Source: an uncultured Clostridia bacterium
Lineage (GTDB): Bacteria; Bacillota; Clostridia; TANB77; CAG-508
Assembly (NCBI GenBank): GCA_948857205.1
Contig: CAQPRV010000118.1
Coordinates: forward strand, 1 to 42,099
DNA length: 42,099 bases
Reading direction: 5' to 3'
Below the pieces are notes generated by a model. That model was not told where the DNA came from. It did no database searches and saw only the letters and a list, made by a program, of their open reading frames with translations. Position 1 is the stretch's first letter. The number at the start of each line of letters is the position of its first letter. A program made the translations under genes and the position numbers. Shown here one piece after another: positions 17,947-26,264 of this stretch.

Positions 17947-18111
17947 TGGGTGTCGCCAAGTTACTGAGGTTATTCGACTGAAAGGAGTTACAACATCAGT
18001 ATCTGGTAACTTTTTAGTAGTTTTAAATTGGGGTGTCGCCAAGTTGCTGAGGTTGTTCGACTGAAAGGAGTTACAACATCAGTATCTGATAACTTTTTAG
18101 TAGTTTTAAAT
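17947..18111 (+). repeat. Two tandem 83-bp repeats sharing the 5' end of tRNA-Gln
   Basis: The block TGTCGCC recurs at 17951, 18034 and 18117, each 83 bases apart; the third is the tRNA-Gln gene itself. Each repeat starts with the first ~16 bases of the tRNA (GGGGTGTCGCCAAGT) and then diverges. It forms a hairpin CTGAGGTTGT / ACAACATCAG (one mismatch in copy 2, two in copy 1) with GAAAGGAG in the loop, framed by AAGTT / AACTT and ending in a run of T. The two copies differ at only a few bases. They look like transcribed RNA units, not a mature tRNA, since no 3' acceptor strand is present. Confidence 0.75.
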
Positions 18112-18186
18112 TGGGGTGTCGCCAAGTGGTAAGGCAATCGGCTCTGACCCGATCATTCGTAAGTTCGAATCTTACCACCCCAGCCA
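18112..18186 (+). tRNA. tRNA-Gln (anticodon CTG)
   Basis: The full cloverleaf is visible: acceptor TGGGGTG with CACCCCA, D stem GCC/GGC, anticodon stem ATCGG/CCGAT around loop CTCTGAC (anticodon CTG), T arm GTAAG-TTCGAAT-CTTAC, discriminator G and encoded CCA. Reads CAG. Confidence 0.95.
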
Positions 18187-18272
18187 TAAAGAAGTTTAGT
18201 CGAACTTTTTGAAAAGCTTGATACAAGTTAGTTTCAAGACTATTAAAAAGTTTGGCGAACACAAAAACTTAA

Positions 18273-18300
18273 ACCGTTTCAAAACAGACGGTCTTTTTTT
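18273..18300 (+). terminator. Terminator after tRNA-Gln
   Basis: ACCGT (18273-18277) pairs with ACGGT (18288-18292), followed by C and seven T. The stem is short but the U tract is strong. Confidence 0.6.
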
Positions 18301-18369
18301 GACCAAAAATATTGAAAAAAGGAGTTTTTTTGTGGTATTATGTTACATATAATTAAACAAGAAATCAAT

Positions 18370-18776
18370 ATGAGTAAGGAAAATATGAAGATGATGAAAC
18401 ATATCTAAAAGAAACTAAAAAATATATGATATGCTAAAAGAACAACTTTTATACATACAAGAGCAAATAACAGATGCCGTTAATTACATATATAATATAA
18501 ATAAAATATAAGAATTAAAGCCATTTACTCATTCACAAAGATATGCAGTATATCTGATAAAAAGAAAAGGCAAACTATATTCTTACATAAAAAATGATGA
18601 AGTAATACAAGATAACTATTCTAATAAATATGAAGAACTAGGAAACTCAGCAGATATAAACTTACTAAAAAAGCTAAAAGAAGAAGGTACCACATTTAAT
18701 CGAAACTGCTGATTATGACAATGTGGAAACTCCTTTTGTACAGGAAGTAATAGATACAGGAATAAAAGTAGCTTAA
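18370..18776 (+). pseudogene. Decayed gene of unknown function
   Basis: Coding-like sequence continues through three frames. One frame gives Q-L-L-Y-I-Q-E-Q-I-T-D-A-V-N-Y, then an in-frame TAA, then L-K-P-F-T-H-S-Q-R-Y-A-V-Y-L-I-K, and after a shift near 18700 A-D-Y-D-N-V-E-T-P-F-V-Q-E-V-I-D ending at 18776. There is no ribosome binding site or intact start. The product is not recognised; its size and place next to a tRNA suggest a remnant of an integrated element. Confidence 0.55.
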
Positions 18777-18788
18777 AATCTGAAATAT

Positions 18789-18904
18789 GCACATAGTAAC
18801 AATTATGTTATTATGTGCAATAATTTGGTTAATTCCAAAAGTAAATTCCAGTTCTAAATTTAAGACTAAATTCCAGTTTTAGAATAAATCTGGAATTTAC
18901 TTTT
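18789..18904. repeat. Two hairpins between the decayed gene and the pilin gene
   Basis: GCACATAGTAACA (18789-18801) pairs with 18806-18818 around a 4-base loop, 13 bp with one G-T pair. Just after it, AAAAGTAAATTCCAG (18837-18851) pairs with CTGGAATTTACTTTT (18890-18904), a 15-bp perfect inverted repeat. Within its loop the block TAAATTCCAGTT recurs directly. No frame is open here. Apart from a possible TATAAT with extended TG at 18961-18969, I see nothing else up to 19118. Confidence 0.6.
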
Positions 18905-19118
18905 AAACTTAAATAGATAAAAAGATTTTGCTATGAGATATAGTAAATTTTTGAAATAAATGTTATAATAGAGCTACACTTAATAAGAATTAAACATTAT
19001 AAAATTATGAGATACCATATATTCAAAAAATAATAGATACTATAATAAAAGTATTTTAATAAAAAGTTTGTAATAATAAACTCAACTTTTATATTATTAG
19101 ACAATTGGGAGGAAACCA

Positions 19119-20492
19119 ATGAAAAAAAATAATAAAGGGATAACACTTATAACATTAGTAATAACTATAGTAGTAATATTAATTTTAGCGACAATAGCAA
19201 CAAATACAGGAATAGAAACAATTAAATCATCAGAATTCACAAAGTTTACAACAGAATTAAAAATAATGCAAACACAAGTAAACAATCTATATGAAAAATA
19301 CCAAAACAATGAAAAAATAAATGGAGTAGAAGTATTAACATTAGGTGAAGAAATTGAGGACAATGAAAAAATAAGCAAACAAGCAGAAAAAGTATTTACA
19401 GGGGAAGCATCTGGAGTAATTGACAAAATGGGGTATAAATATTATAGCCAAAACACAATAAAAGAACTAAAAATAGAAGGTATAAATCAGGAATTTTTCA
19501 TAAATATTCAGAAGAGAAAAATAATAAGTTACTTAGGTATGGAATATAAAAATAAAAGATATTATACACTAGAACAGTTACCAGATGGATTATATAATGT
19601 AGAATATAAAAAAAATAATGAAAAGCCAACATTTACTGTAGGTCAAAATCTAATTGGTGAAAATAAATACAATATTACAGTAAAAATAGATAAAACTTAT
19701 AGTGGATATGCCAACAAATGGAAAGTACGATATAAAAAACAAGATAGTGAATTTTATAAAACAAGTGACAACTTAAATTTTATTATTGACGGAGGAGGAA
19801 TATATAATCTACAAATTCAAAATGGTGAAATTGAATCAGATATAAAAGAACAAAATATAGGAATAATTCAAGATGGACTTATAGTTCATTATGACAGTAA
19901 TATAAATACTAGAAAGGGTAATAATAAATATACTAAAAAATGGGAAGATTTAAGTGGAAACACAAATGATGGAACTATTAGTGAAGGAATATCATTTAAA
20001 GAAAGTTACCTAAATTTTGAAATTACAGGAAATAAAGTAGATATTGGAGAATTAAACTATCCATATTTAACTGCCGAGATATCTTTTGAGTATAAAAATG
20101 GTTCATATTTAATTGGTAATGCTAATAATGGTGGATATAGATTATATATAGATGAAAATAAAAGAATTTTAGGAGAAATATATAATAATGGAAGTTATCA
20201 TACTTTGACATCAGAGCTTAAAGTAGAAGAAGGTAAAAGATATAATGTTATTTTAACATATGATGGAAATAAATTATCACTTTATATAAATGGGAAAATG
20301 GAAAAGTATTTATTATTAAATGGAGAAATTGAAACTGCTAAAGATAATACAAAATTAACAATAGGTTCAACTTATAATTTAGAACAGATAAATGAAATAC
20401 CCTCATTTGTAGGGAAAATATATGGAGTTAAAATTTATAATAGAGCTTTATCTCAAGAGGAATTGAATATTAATTATAATATTACTAGTTAA
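19119..20492 (+). CDS. Prepilin-type protein with C-terminal LamG/concanavalin-like domain
   Basis: The 457-residue protein has a type IV prepilin start: a short basic leader MKKNNKG, cut before I, then I-T-L-I-T-L-V-I-T-I-V-V-I-L-I-L. The usual Glu at +5 is Ile, as is common in this group of Clostridia. A coiled-coil-like region follows (about 40-100). The last 200 residues (from D-G-L-I-V-H-Y-D) resemble a LamG/pentraxin-like jelly roll, with L-Y-I-N-G-K near 405 and a closing I-Y-G-V-K-I-Y-N-R-A-L-S-Q-E-E-L, which usually binds carbohydrate or surface ligands. GGGAGGAAACC precedes the ATG. It stands alone, so the export and processing machinery must lie elsewhere. Confidence 0.8.
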   Translation: MKKNNKGITLITLVITIVVILILATIATNTGIETIKSSEFTKFTTELKIMQTQVNNLYEKYQNNEKINGVEVLTLGEEIEDNEKISKQAEKVFTGEASGVIDKMGYKYYSQNTIKELKIEGINQEFFINIQKRKIISYLGMEYKNKRYYTLEQLPDGLYNVEYKKNNEKPTFTVGQNLIGENKYNITVKIDKTYSGYANKWKVRYKKQDSEFYKTSDNLNFIIDGGGIYNLQIQNGEIESDIKEQNIGIIQDGLIVHYDSNINTRKGNNKYTKKWEDLSGNTNDGTISEGISFKESYLNFEITGNKVDIGELNYPYLTAEISFEYKNGSYLIGNANNGGYRLYIDENKRILGEIYNNGSYHTLTSELKVEEGKRYNVILTYDGNKLSLYINGKMEKYLLLNGEIETAKDNTKLTIGSTYNLEQINEIPSFVGKIYGVKIYNRALSQEELNINYNITS

Positions 20493-20519
20493 TAGCTTTT
20501 AGTATAGTTATTAACTAGT
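20484..20519 (+). terminator. Terminator overlapping the stop of the LamG pilin gene
   Basis: ACTAGTTAATA (20484-20494) and TATTAACTAGT (20509-20519) form an 11-bp stem that includes the stop codon and is followed by ATTTTAT. Confidence 0.6.
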
Positions 20520-20520
20520 A

Positions 20521-20561
20521 TTTTATACAATAGGAAAGTCATACTTTCCTATTGTATAAAA
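20521..20561. repeat. 18-bp palindromic hairpin, first copy
   Basis: TTTTATACAATAGGAAAG (20521-20538) pairs perfectly with 20544-20561 around a 5-base loop. The same arm sequence recurs at 30948-30992. It can end transcription in either direction. Downstream to 20822 I see only more imperfect inverted repeats (for example TTTGAG/CTCAAA near 20580-20613 and AGAACAAAT/ATTTGTTCT near 20621-20662), no gene and no clear T-box ahead of lysS. Confidence 0.8.
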
Positions 20562-20831
20562 GCTATAATCGCTAGCCATTTGAGATTTTCTCCTTACAGT
20601 CGAAAACTCAAATCGGGCGAGAACAAATTAAAGAAAATCAAAGATTTTCTTATTTGTTCTAAAATACTTTGTACACAAATTTATTTCATAAATTTGGCAC
20701 TCTAACAAATCTGAAAAATCTTTAATTTTTTAGATTAGTTCTATATGATTACTATATTATCTTTACTTTTCATAGTATTTACTATATAATAGCTAATATA
20801 AAAGAAATACAAAAAGAAAGGAATGTGTAAA

Positions 20832-22340
20832 ATGCAAGAAACTAAAAACAATAATCAAGAAGTAGAAGAATTAGATATAAACCATTTAATGAAAATAAGA
20901 AGAGAGAAATTAGCAGAATTACAAAGGGAAGGAAAAGATCCATTTGAAATAACAAAATTTAATAGGACAAACACAGCAGGAGAAATAAAAGCAAGCTATG
21001 AAAACTTTGAGCAAAAAGATGTAACAATAGCAGGAAGAATAATAGCAAAAAGAATAATGGGAAAAGCATCATTTTGTACAATACAAGACATTGACGAAAA
21101 AATCCAAAGTTATGTAAGTATAAATGATTTAGGAGAAGAAAGTTACAAACAATTTAAAACATTTGATATAGGAGACATAATAGGAATAACAGGATTTGTA
21201 TTTAAAACCAAAACAGAAGAAATTTCAGTCCATGCAAAAGAAGTAACATTACTTTCAAAATCACTTAGACCATTACCAGAAAAATTCCATGGACTAAAAG
21301 ACATTGATTTAAGATATAGACAAAGATATGTAGATTTAATTGTTAATCCAGAAGTAAAAAATACATTTGTATTAAGAAGTAAAATAATAAGGGAAGTAAA
21401 GTCATATCTAGATAGCAAGAAATATTTAGAAGTAGACACACCAATATTAAACACAATAGCAGGTGGAGCTGCTGCAAGACCATTTATAACACATCATAAT
21501 ACATTAGATTTAGATATGTATTTAAGAATTGCAAATGAATTGTATTTAAAAAGATTAATTGTAGGTGGATTTGACAAAGTATATGAAATGGGAAGAATGT
21601 TTAGAAATGAAGGAATGGATATAAAACATAATCCAGAATTCACAAACATAGAACTATATTCAGCATATGAAGATTATAATGATATGATGGATTTAACAGA
21701 AGACTTGTTTAGAACAGTTGCCAAAAACGTATTAGGAACAGCAAAAATTACATATCAAGGAACAGAAATAGACTTAGAATCAAAATGGAAAAGAATATCT
21801 ATGATTGATAGTATAAAAGAAGTTACAGGAATAGACTTTAACACAATAAATACAGACGAAGAAGCTATACAAATAGCTAAAGAAAAGAATGTAGAAATTG
21901 ATGAACTTAAAAAAACAAGAGGAGATATTATAAATTCATTCTTTGAAGAATTCGTTGAAGAAACATTAATACAACCAACATTTATATATGACTATCCTGT
22001 AGAAGTATCACCTCTAACAAAGAAAAAACCATCAGATAAAAGACTAACAGAAAGATTTGAAGTATTTATAGATGGTAGAGAATATGGAAATGCATATTCA
22101 GAATTAAATGATCCAATTGACCAATATGAAAGATTCAAAAAACAAGTAGAAGCTAGAGAAGCAGGAGATGAAGAAGCAAACATGATGGATGAGGACTTTA
22201 TACAGGCACTAGAATATGGAATGCCTCCAACAGGTGGTCTTGGAATTGGAATTGATAGATTAATAATGTTACTTACAGATTCAGCATCAATTAGAGACGT
22301 ATTATTATTCCCAACAATGAAACCAATAGGAGACCGTTAA
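20832..22340 (+). CDS. lysS: Lysyl-tRNA synthetase, class II
   Basis: The 502-residue protein has the N-terminal OB-fold anticodon domain (about 55-165) and the class II catalytic domain. Motif 2 is around R-M-F-R-N-E-G-M-D-I-K-H-N-P-E-F and motif 3 is G-L-G-I-G-I-D-R-L. The signature L-R-Y-R-Q-R-Y-V-D-L before motif 1 is typical of LysRS. It charges tRNA-Lys with lysine using ATP. I start at ATG 20832, nine bases after AAAGGA; an ATG three codons earlier is too close to that site. Length is normal. Confidence 0.97.
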   Translation: MQETKNNNQEVEELDINHLMKIRREKLAELQREGKDPFEITKFNRTNTAGEIKASYENFEQKDVTIAGRIIAKRIMGKASFCTIQDIDEKIQSYVSINDLGEESYKQFKTFDIGDIIGITGFVFKTKTEEISVHAKEVTLLSKSLRPLPEKFHGLKDIDLRYRQRYVDLIVNPEVKNTFVLRSKIIREVKSYLDSKKYLEVDTPILNTIAGGAAARPFITHHNTLDLDMYLRIANELYLKRLIVGGFDKVYEMGRMFRNEGMDIKHNPEFTNIELYSAYEDYNDMMDLTEDLFRTVAKNVLGTAKITYQGTEIDLESKWKRISMIDSIKEVTGIDFNTINTDEEAIQIAKEKNVEIDELKKTRGDIINSFFEEFVEETLIQPTFIYDYPVEVSPLTKKKPSDKRLTERFEVFIDGREYGNAYSELNDPIDQYERFKKQVEAREAGDEEANMMDEDFIQALEYGMPPTGGLGIGIDRLIMLLTDSASIRDVLLFPTMKPIGDR

Positions 22341-22425
22341 GTAAGTACATTTTTTATAGAAATAATGAAGAACAGATAAAAGTTATGAGAGATATTGTAG
22401 ATAATTAAAAAGGAGTAACATAAGT

Positions 22426-22995
22426 ATGAAAGATATACTAATATTTGGAGTACCAAGAGCAGGAAAAACAACACTATCAAAATTATTAATAAGAGAATTA
22501 GAAAATTATCATATCTTTTCGATAGATGCTATTAGAAATGGATTTGGAGACATATTTCCTAAGTTAGAAATAAATGACAGAGAAGGGAAAAATAATCAAG
22601 TTACTTTGCCAAAATATGTAGCTAGATTATTGTATTGGCAACATAAAGAAATAGAAAATCAAAGATATATTGTAGAAGGTTGTCAAGTACTACCAGATAA
22701 AGCAAAGGAAATATTTGATTTAGAAAATTCAATAGTAATATACTTAGGTCATGGAACATTATCTCCTGAGGAAATATTAAAAAATATAAGAAAACATGAT
22801 TCTTCAGAAGAATATTCATACACAAGAAGTGATGAAGCTATGTTAAATCAAAGTAGAAAATATTATGAAAAAGATAAAGAAATTAGGGAGAAATGCAAAG
22901 AATATGGTTTTCTTTATGTAGATACATCTACAAATAGAAAAGAAAAATTACATGAATTAGTAAAATATTTGAAAGAGTCTGAAAGTGCCTTATAA
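22426..22995 (+). CDS. P-loop kinase-like NTPase
   Basis: The 189-residue protein starts with a Walker A loop, G8-V-P-R-A-G-K-T-T16, followed by S-I-D-A-I-R near 37-42 where small-molecule kinases place their substrate-binding acid. Y-I-V-E-G-C near 82 fits a Walker B-like strand. Overall it resembles the adenylate/shikimate/zeta-toxin kinase group, but the substrate is not evident. AAAAGGAG precedes the ATG. It follows lysS after 85 bases without a terminator and may share its transcript. Confidence 0.75.
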   Translation: MKDILIFGVPRAGKTTLSKLLIRELENYHIFSIDAIRNGFGDIFPKLEINDREGKNNQVTLPKYVARLLYWQHKEIENQRYIVEGCQVLPDKAKEIFDLENSIVIYLGHGTLSPEEILKNIRKHDSSEEYSYTRSDEAMLNQSRKYYEKDKEIREKCKEYGFLYVDTSTNRKEKLHELVKYLKESESAL

Positions 22996-23139
22996 TTTTA
23001 TCCTGTGATTGTCTTAATTTTAATTGAAATTTAAATAATAATGTGATATAGTATAAAAATAATTTCAAAGTACAAGAGAAAAAACAAAAAATATAGAAAT
23101 TTTTGGTATTATCCAAGAGTTTTTTAGATAGGAGATAAT

Positions 23140-23880
23140 ATGTTTAATTTTTCAATTGATAAAAGAGCTATATATATTTTAATAGCTATTATGGTAATAA
23201 CAAAAATAGTAGAATATACAACAAATACAGGAGCTTTATTTTCTTTATTATTAAGTATACCTGGAGTTTTAATTGCAATAACCTTTCACGAATTTGCACA
23301 TGGATATGTAGCCTATAAATTAGGAGATAATACTGCAAAAAGTGAAGGAAGACTTAGTTTAAATCCTTTTGACCACTTAGATCCAATTGGAAGTTTAATG
23401 CTTATTTTTGCAGGATTTGGTTGGGGAAAACCAGTAAATGTTAATCCACGTAATTACACAAGAAAACTTTCTATGGAAGCAGGGCAAGCTATTGTATCTT
23501 TAGCAGGACCAGTAATGAATATATTACTTGCATTAGTTTTCACTTTAATATATTTTGCAATATACAAATTTGCAGGTACAAGTTTTATTTTCTCAACAAC
23601 AGGAAATATTGTGATGTTACTAATAACTTCAATTATATCTATAAATGTTGGATTAGGTGTCTTTAATTTAATACCATTGCCACCATTAGATGGTTCAAAA
23701 GTAATTATGCCATTTTTGCCATATAAAGCAAAAGAATTTTTTATTAGTTATGAAACAATTTTTTCTTTTGTTTTTGTTATTTTATGGGTTACACATTTAG
23801 CAGGAAATATAATTTCACCAATTATAGAACTAGTATTTACAGGTTTAATGAATTTTGGAAGTTTTATATTTGGAGTGTAG
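23140..23880 (+). CDS. Site-2 protease family (M50) intramembrane metalloprotease
   Basis: The 246-residue membrane protein has H50-E-F-A-H54 in one membrane helix and the partner zinc ligand Asp184 in N-L-I-P-L-P-P-L-D-G-S-K, the two signatures of the family, with about six membrane segments. It belongs to the short subfamily without PDZ domain (YwhC type). Such proteases cut membrane-bound substrates; here the substrate is unknown. It is not SpoIVFB by sequence features I can judge. GATAGGAGA precedes the ATG. Confidence 0.9.
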   Translation: MFNFSIDKRAIYILIAIMVITKIVEYTTNTGALFSLLLSIPGVLIAITFHEFAHGYVAYKLGDNTAKSEGRLSLNPFDHLDPIGSLMLIFAGFGWGKPVNVNPRNYTRKLSMEAGQAIVSLAGPVMNILLALVFTLIYFAIYKFAGTSFIFSTTGNIVMLLITSIISINVGLGVFNLIPLPPLDGSKVIMPFLPYKAKEFFISYETIFSFVFVILWVTHLAGNIISPIIELVFTGLMNFGSFIFGV

Positions 23881-24039
23881 TGAAATAATTAATAGTTAAT
23901 TTATTTTTAGCACAATTATTTTTAAGTAGTTTAATATAATTTAATAGTTAAAAATTTATAAAGTAAAATTTAAGGTTTTAAATAAAGCATCTTTAACCTT
24001 ATTAAAAGGAAATAAGAAAGGTAATAAATATAGTATAAA

Positions 24040-25029
24040 ATGGAAAAACAAATATTAACTTTAGGAATAGAATCTAGTTGTGACGAAACCTCTGTAGCAG
24101 TTGTAAAAAATGGTAGAGAGATTCTATCAAATATAATAGATACACAAATCCCCATACATGAAAAATATGGAGGGGTAGTTCCAGAAATAGCTTCAAGAAA
24201 TCACATTGAAGCTATTTCTCGAGTTACAAAGAGAGCTTTAGAAGAAGCAAAAGTTACTTTTGATAATATAGATGTAATTACACCAACCTATGGACCAGGC
24301 CTAGTAGGAGCTTTATTAGTGGGAGTATCGTATGCAAAAGCACTTAGTTTTGCATTAAATAAGCCCTTAGTAGGAGTTAACCATATACAAGGACATATTG
24401 CTGCAAATTATATAACATATAAAGAATTAGAACCTCCATTCTTATGTATGATGATGTCAGGAGGAAATACACAAATTGTACATGTGAAAACTTACACATC
24501 TTTCGAAGTGTTAGGTAAAACAAGAGATGATGCAATAGGAGAGGCTTTTGACAAAGTGGCAAGAGTAGTAGGTTTAGGGTATCCAGGAGGACCAAAAGTA
24601 GATAAACTTGCAGAACAAGGAATAGCAGATATAGAATTACCAAAAACACATTTTGAGAATTTAGATTTTAGCTTTAGTGGAATAAAAACAGCAGTTATAA
24701 ATTTACATCATAAAAATCCAGATATAAATAAAGCTAATTTATGTGCTAGTTTTGAAAAAACAATAACAGAGATTTTAATAGAAAATATCAAAAAGGCAGT
24801 AAAACAAACTAATATAAAGACAATAGCACTTGCTGGTGGAGTGTCAGCAAATATTTTTATTAGAAAGGCGTTTTTAAATTTACAGGATGAAGGAATAGAA
24901 ATATATATGCCAGATTTAAAAATCTGTACAGATAATGCAGCAATGATAGCAGCCGCTGGTTATTACAACTATATTTCAGGAAAAAGAGATAATATGTATT
25001 TAAATGCAATACCGAATTTAAAATTGTAA
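24040..25029 (+). CDS. tsaD: tRNA threonylcarbamoyladenosine transferase TsaD
   Basis: The 329-residue protein shows the family start L-G-I-E-S-S-C-D-E-T-S and metal-binding H115-x-x-x-H119 in N-H-I-Q-G-H. G-P-G-L-V-G-A-L is the signature loop, and a late A-G-G-V-S-A-N is the nucleotide-binding glycine loop. With TsaB and TsaE it transfers threonylcarbamoyl to A37 of ANN-reading tRNAs. The ATG has no close ribosome binding site (AAAGG lies 17 bases away), but an in-frame TAG three codons upstream excludes a longer start. Length is normal. Confidence 0.96.
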   Translation: MEKQILTLGIESSCDETSVAVVKNGREILSNIIDTQIPIHEKYGGVVPEIASRNHIEAISRVTKRALEEAKVTFDNIDVITPTYGPGLVGALLVGVSYAKALSFALNKPLVGVNHIQGHIAANYITYKELEPPFLCMMMSGGNTQIVHVKTYTSFEVLGKTRDDAIGEAFDKVARVVGLGYPGGPKVDKLAEQGIADIELPKTHFENLDFSFSGIKTAVINLHHKNPDINKANLCASFEKTITEILIENIKKAVKQTNIKTIALAGGVSANIFIRKAFLNLQDEGIEIYMPDLKICTDNAAMIAAAGYYNYISGKRDNMYLNAIPNLKL

Positions 25030-25063
25030 ATTATTCAAAATTATACCCAAATTAATTAAAAAA

Positions 25064-25315
25064 GGCAATTGCTTAAAATTAATAATATTTATTTGTTTAT
25101 ATTTAAGTACTCTACTCGCTCCCAAAGGTTTCTAATTATTTATTATTTTCGTTGCCCCATTCTCAAAATTCTATAGAAAAGTTTTCTAACTTTTCTAAGA
25201 ATTTTGGAACGGTTACCCCGGAGTCACTCAAAAATAAATAATTAGAAACCTTCTTGCGCTATTATAAATTAAATAAATATAAACAAATAAATATTATTAA
25301 TTTTAAGCAATTGCC
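25064..25315. repeat. 252-bp fold-back (palindromic) element
   Basis: The ends are perfect 42-base inverted repeats (25064-25105 with 25274-25315, starting GGCAATTGCTTAAAATTAAT). Inside them is a second pair of 20 bases (25125-25144 with 25233-25252) and a central hairpin (25165-25183 with 25188-25205). Single-stranded islands between the arms are relatively GC-rich (CTCGCTCCC, GTTACCCCGG). There is no reading frame. It is built like a non-autonomous MITE; it could also fold as a long RNA hairpin ending tsaD transcripts. Confidence 0.8.
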
Positions 25316-25347
25316 CTGCAAAAATATAGAATAAAGAGGAGAGATAG

Positions 25348-26062
25348 ATGTCAATTTTTATAATAGGAGATTTACACTTATCCTTTCATGAAAAAAAGCC
25401 AATGGATATTTTTGGAGACCATTGGGAAAATCATGAAGAAAAAGTAAAAAAAGACTGGAAAGAAAAAGTAAAACCAGAAGACTTAGTAATATTACCAGGA
25501 GACTTTTCATGGTCAACCTATTTAAAAGATACCTTTGAAGACTTTCAATATTTAAACGATTTACCTGGTCAAAAACTATTATTAAAAGGAAATCATGATT
25601 ATTGGTGGACAACTATTACAAGAATGAAAAGTTATTTAAAAGAGAACAATTTTAATAATATAGATTTTTTACATAATAATGCATATGAATACAAAAATAA
25701 AATAATTGTTGGAACAAGGGGATGGACACAAACAGAAGATAGTGAAGATAAAAGACTAGTACAAAGAGAAATCCAAAGGCTAGAATTATCAATAATAGAT
25801 GGATTGCATAAATATGGAGAAGAAAAAGAAAAGATAGCAATAATGCATTATCCACCAATAACACATAGTAACTTAATACATAAGGAAGAGAATCCTTTTG
25901 TAAAAACTATGAAAAATTATGGTATACAAAAGTGTTATTATGGGCATTTGCATGGAGAAGCAATAAAAGAAGCGGTTGAAGGGGAATATTTCCGGAATAT
26001 ATTTTAAATTGATAAGTTGTGATGGATTGAGTTTTACATTATTAAAAATCTGTGACAATTAA
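25348..26062 (+). CDS. Calcineurin-like metallophosphoesterase with +1 frameshift near its end
   Basis: Metal-binding motifs are in order: G-D-L-H near 7, P-G-D-F-S near 50, G-N-H-D-Y near 79, then M-H-Y-P-P near 173 and G-H-L-H-G near 199, so the active site is complete. The uninterrupted frame stops at 26007 after 219 residues, soon after CGG at codon 216. Skipping the C of CGG gives F-G-I-Y-F-K-L-I-S-C-D-G-L-S-F and ends at 26062 (237 residues). This restores the K-L-I-S-C-D type C-terminus usual in these proteins. AGAGGAGAGA precedes the ATG. Fold-back elements flank the gene on both sides. Substrate unknown. Confidence 0.88.
25993..25995 (+). other. In-frame CGG, putative +1 frameshift site B
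   Basis: The local reading is TAT TTC CGG AAT ATA TTT TAA. Skipping the C gives TTC GGA ATA TAT TTT AAA and a conserved-looking C-terminus. Confidence 0.7.
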
Positions 26063-26093
26063 TATTATACTTATTAAATTATTTTTATATAGA

Positions 26094-26214
26094 AATTACT
26101 TAAAAATTTGAATATTATATTTTTTTAATTTAAGATATTTACTTGCTCCCGAAAGGTTATAATTATTTATTAATAAAATTTAAGCAAAGATAATATTTAA
26201 ATTTTTAAGCAATT
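26094..26214. repeat. Shorter relative of the fold-back element
   Basis: Imperfect inverted repeats of 25 bases (26094-26118 with 26190-26214, containing TTAAAAATTT and ATTGCTTAA-type ends) enclose TTGCTCCCGAAAGGTTAT and AATTATTTATT. The last two match the core of the 252-bp element (CGCTCCCAAAGGTT, AATTATTTATT). It appears to be a diverged, internally deleted copy. Confidence 0.65.
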
Positions 26215-26264
26215 AGTAAGTTTTATTAAGGAACTTTTTTAAAATAACTATAGGGAGATCATAA

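Noticed and set aside
17706..18186. CRISPR array suggested by the evenly spaced repeats at 17951, 18034 and 18117
   Set aside because: The units are adjacent 83-bp tandem copies with no unique spacers, and the third is a tRNA; no cas genes are present.
18071..18262. 63-residue frame on the - strand across tRNA-Gln
   Set aside because: It is the well-known spurious translation of the complement of a tRNA gene and has no ribosome binding site.
18690..18776. A fifth possible +1 shift, at CGA in the decayed gene at 18370-18776
   Set aside because: CGA is read normally as Arg in other genes here, and this gene also has an in-frame TAA and no start signal, so ordinary decay explains it.
20493..20831. 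T-box or lysine riboswitch ahead of lysS
   Set aside because: The region has inverted repeats but I could not find the T-box sequence or a lysine-riboswitch core.
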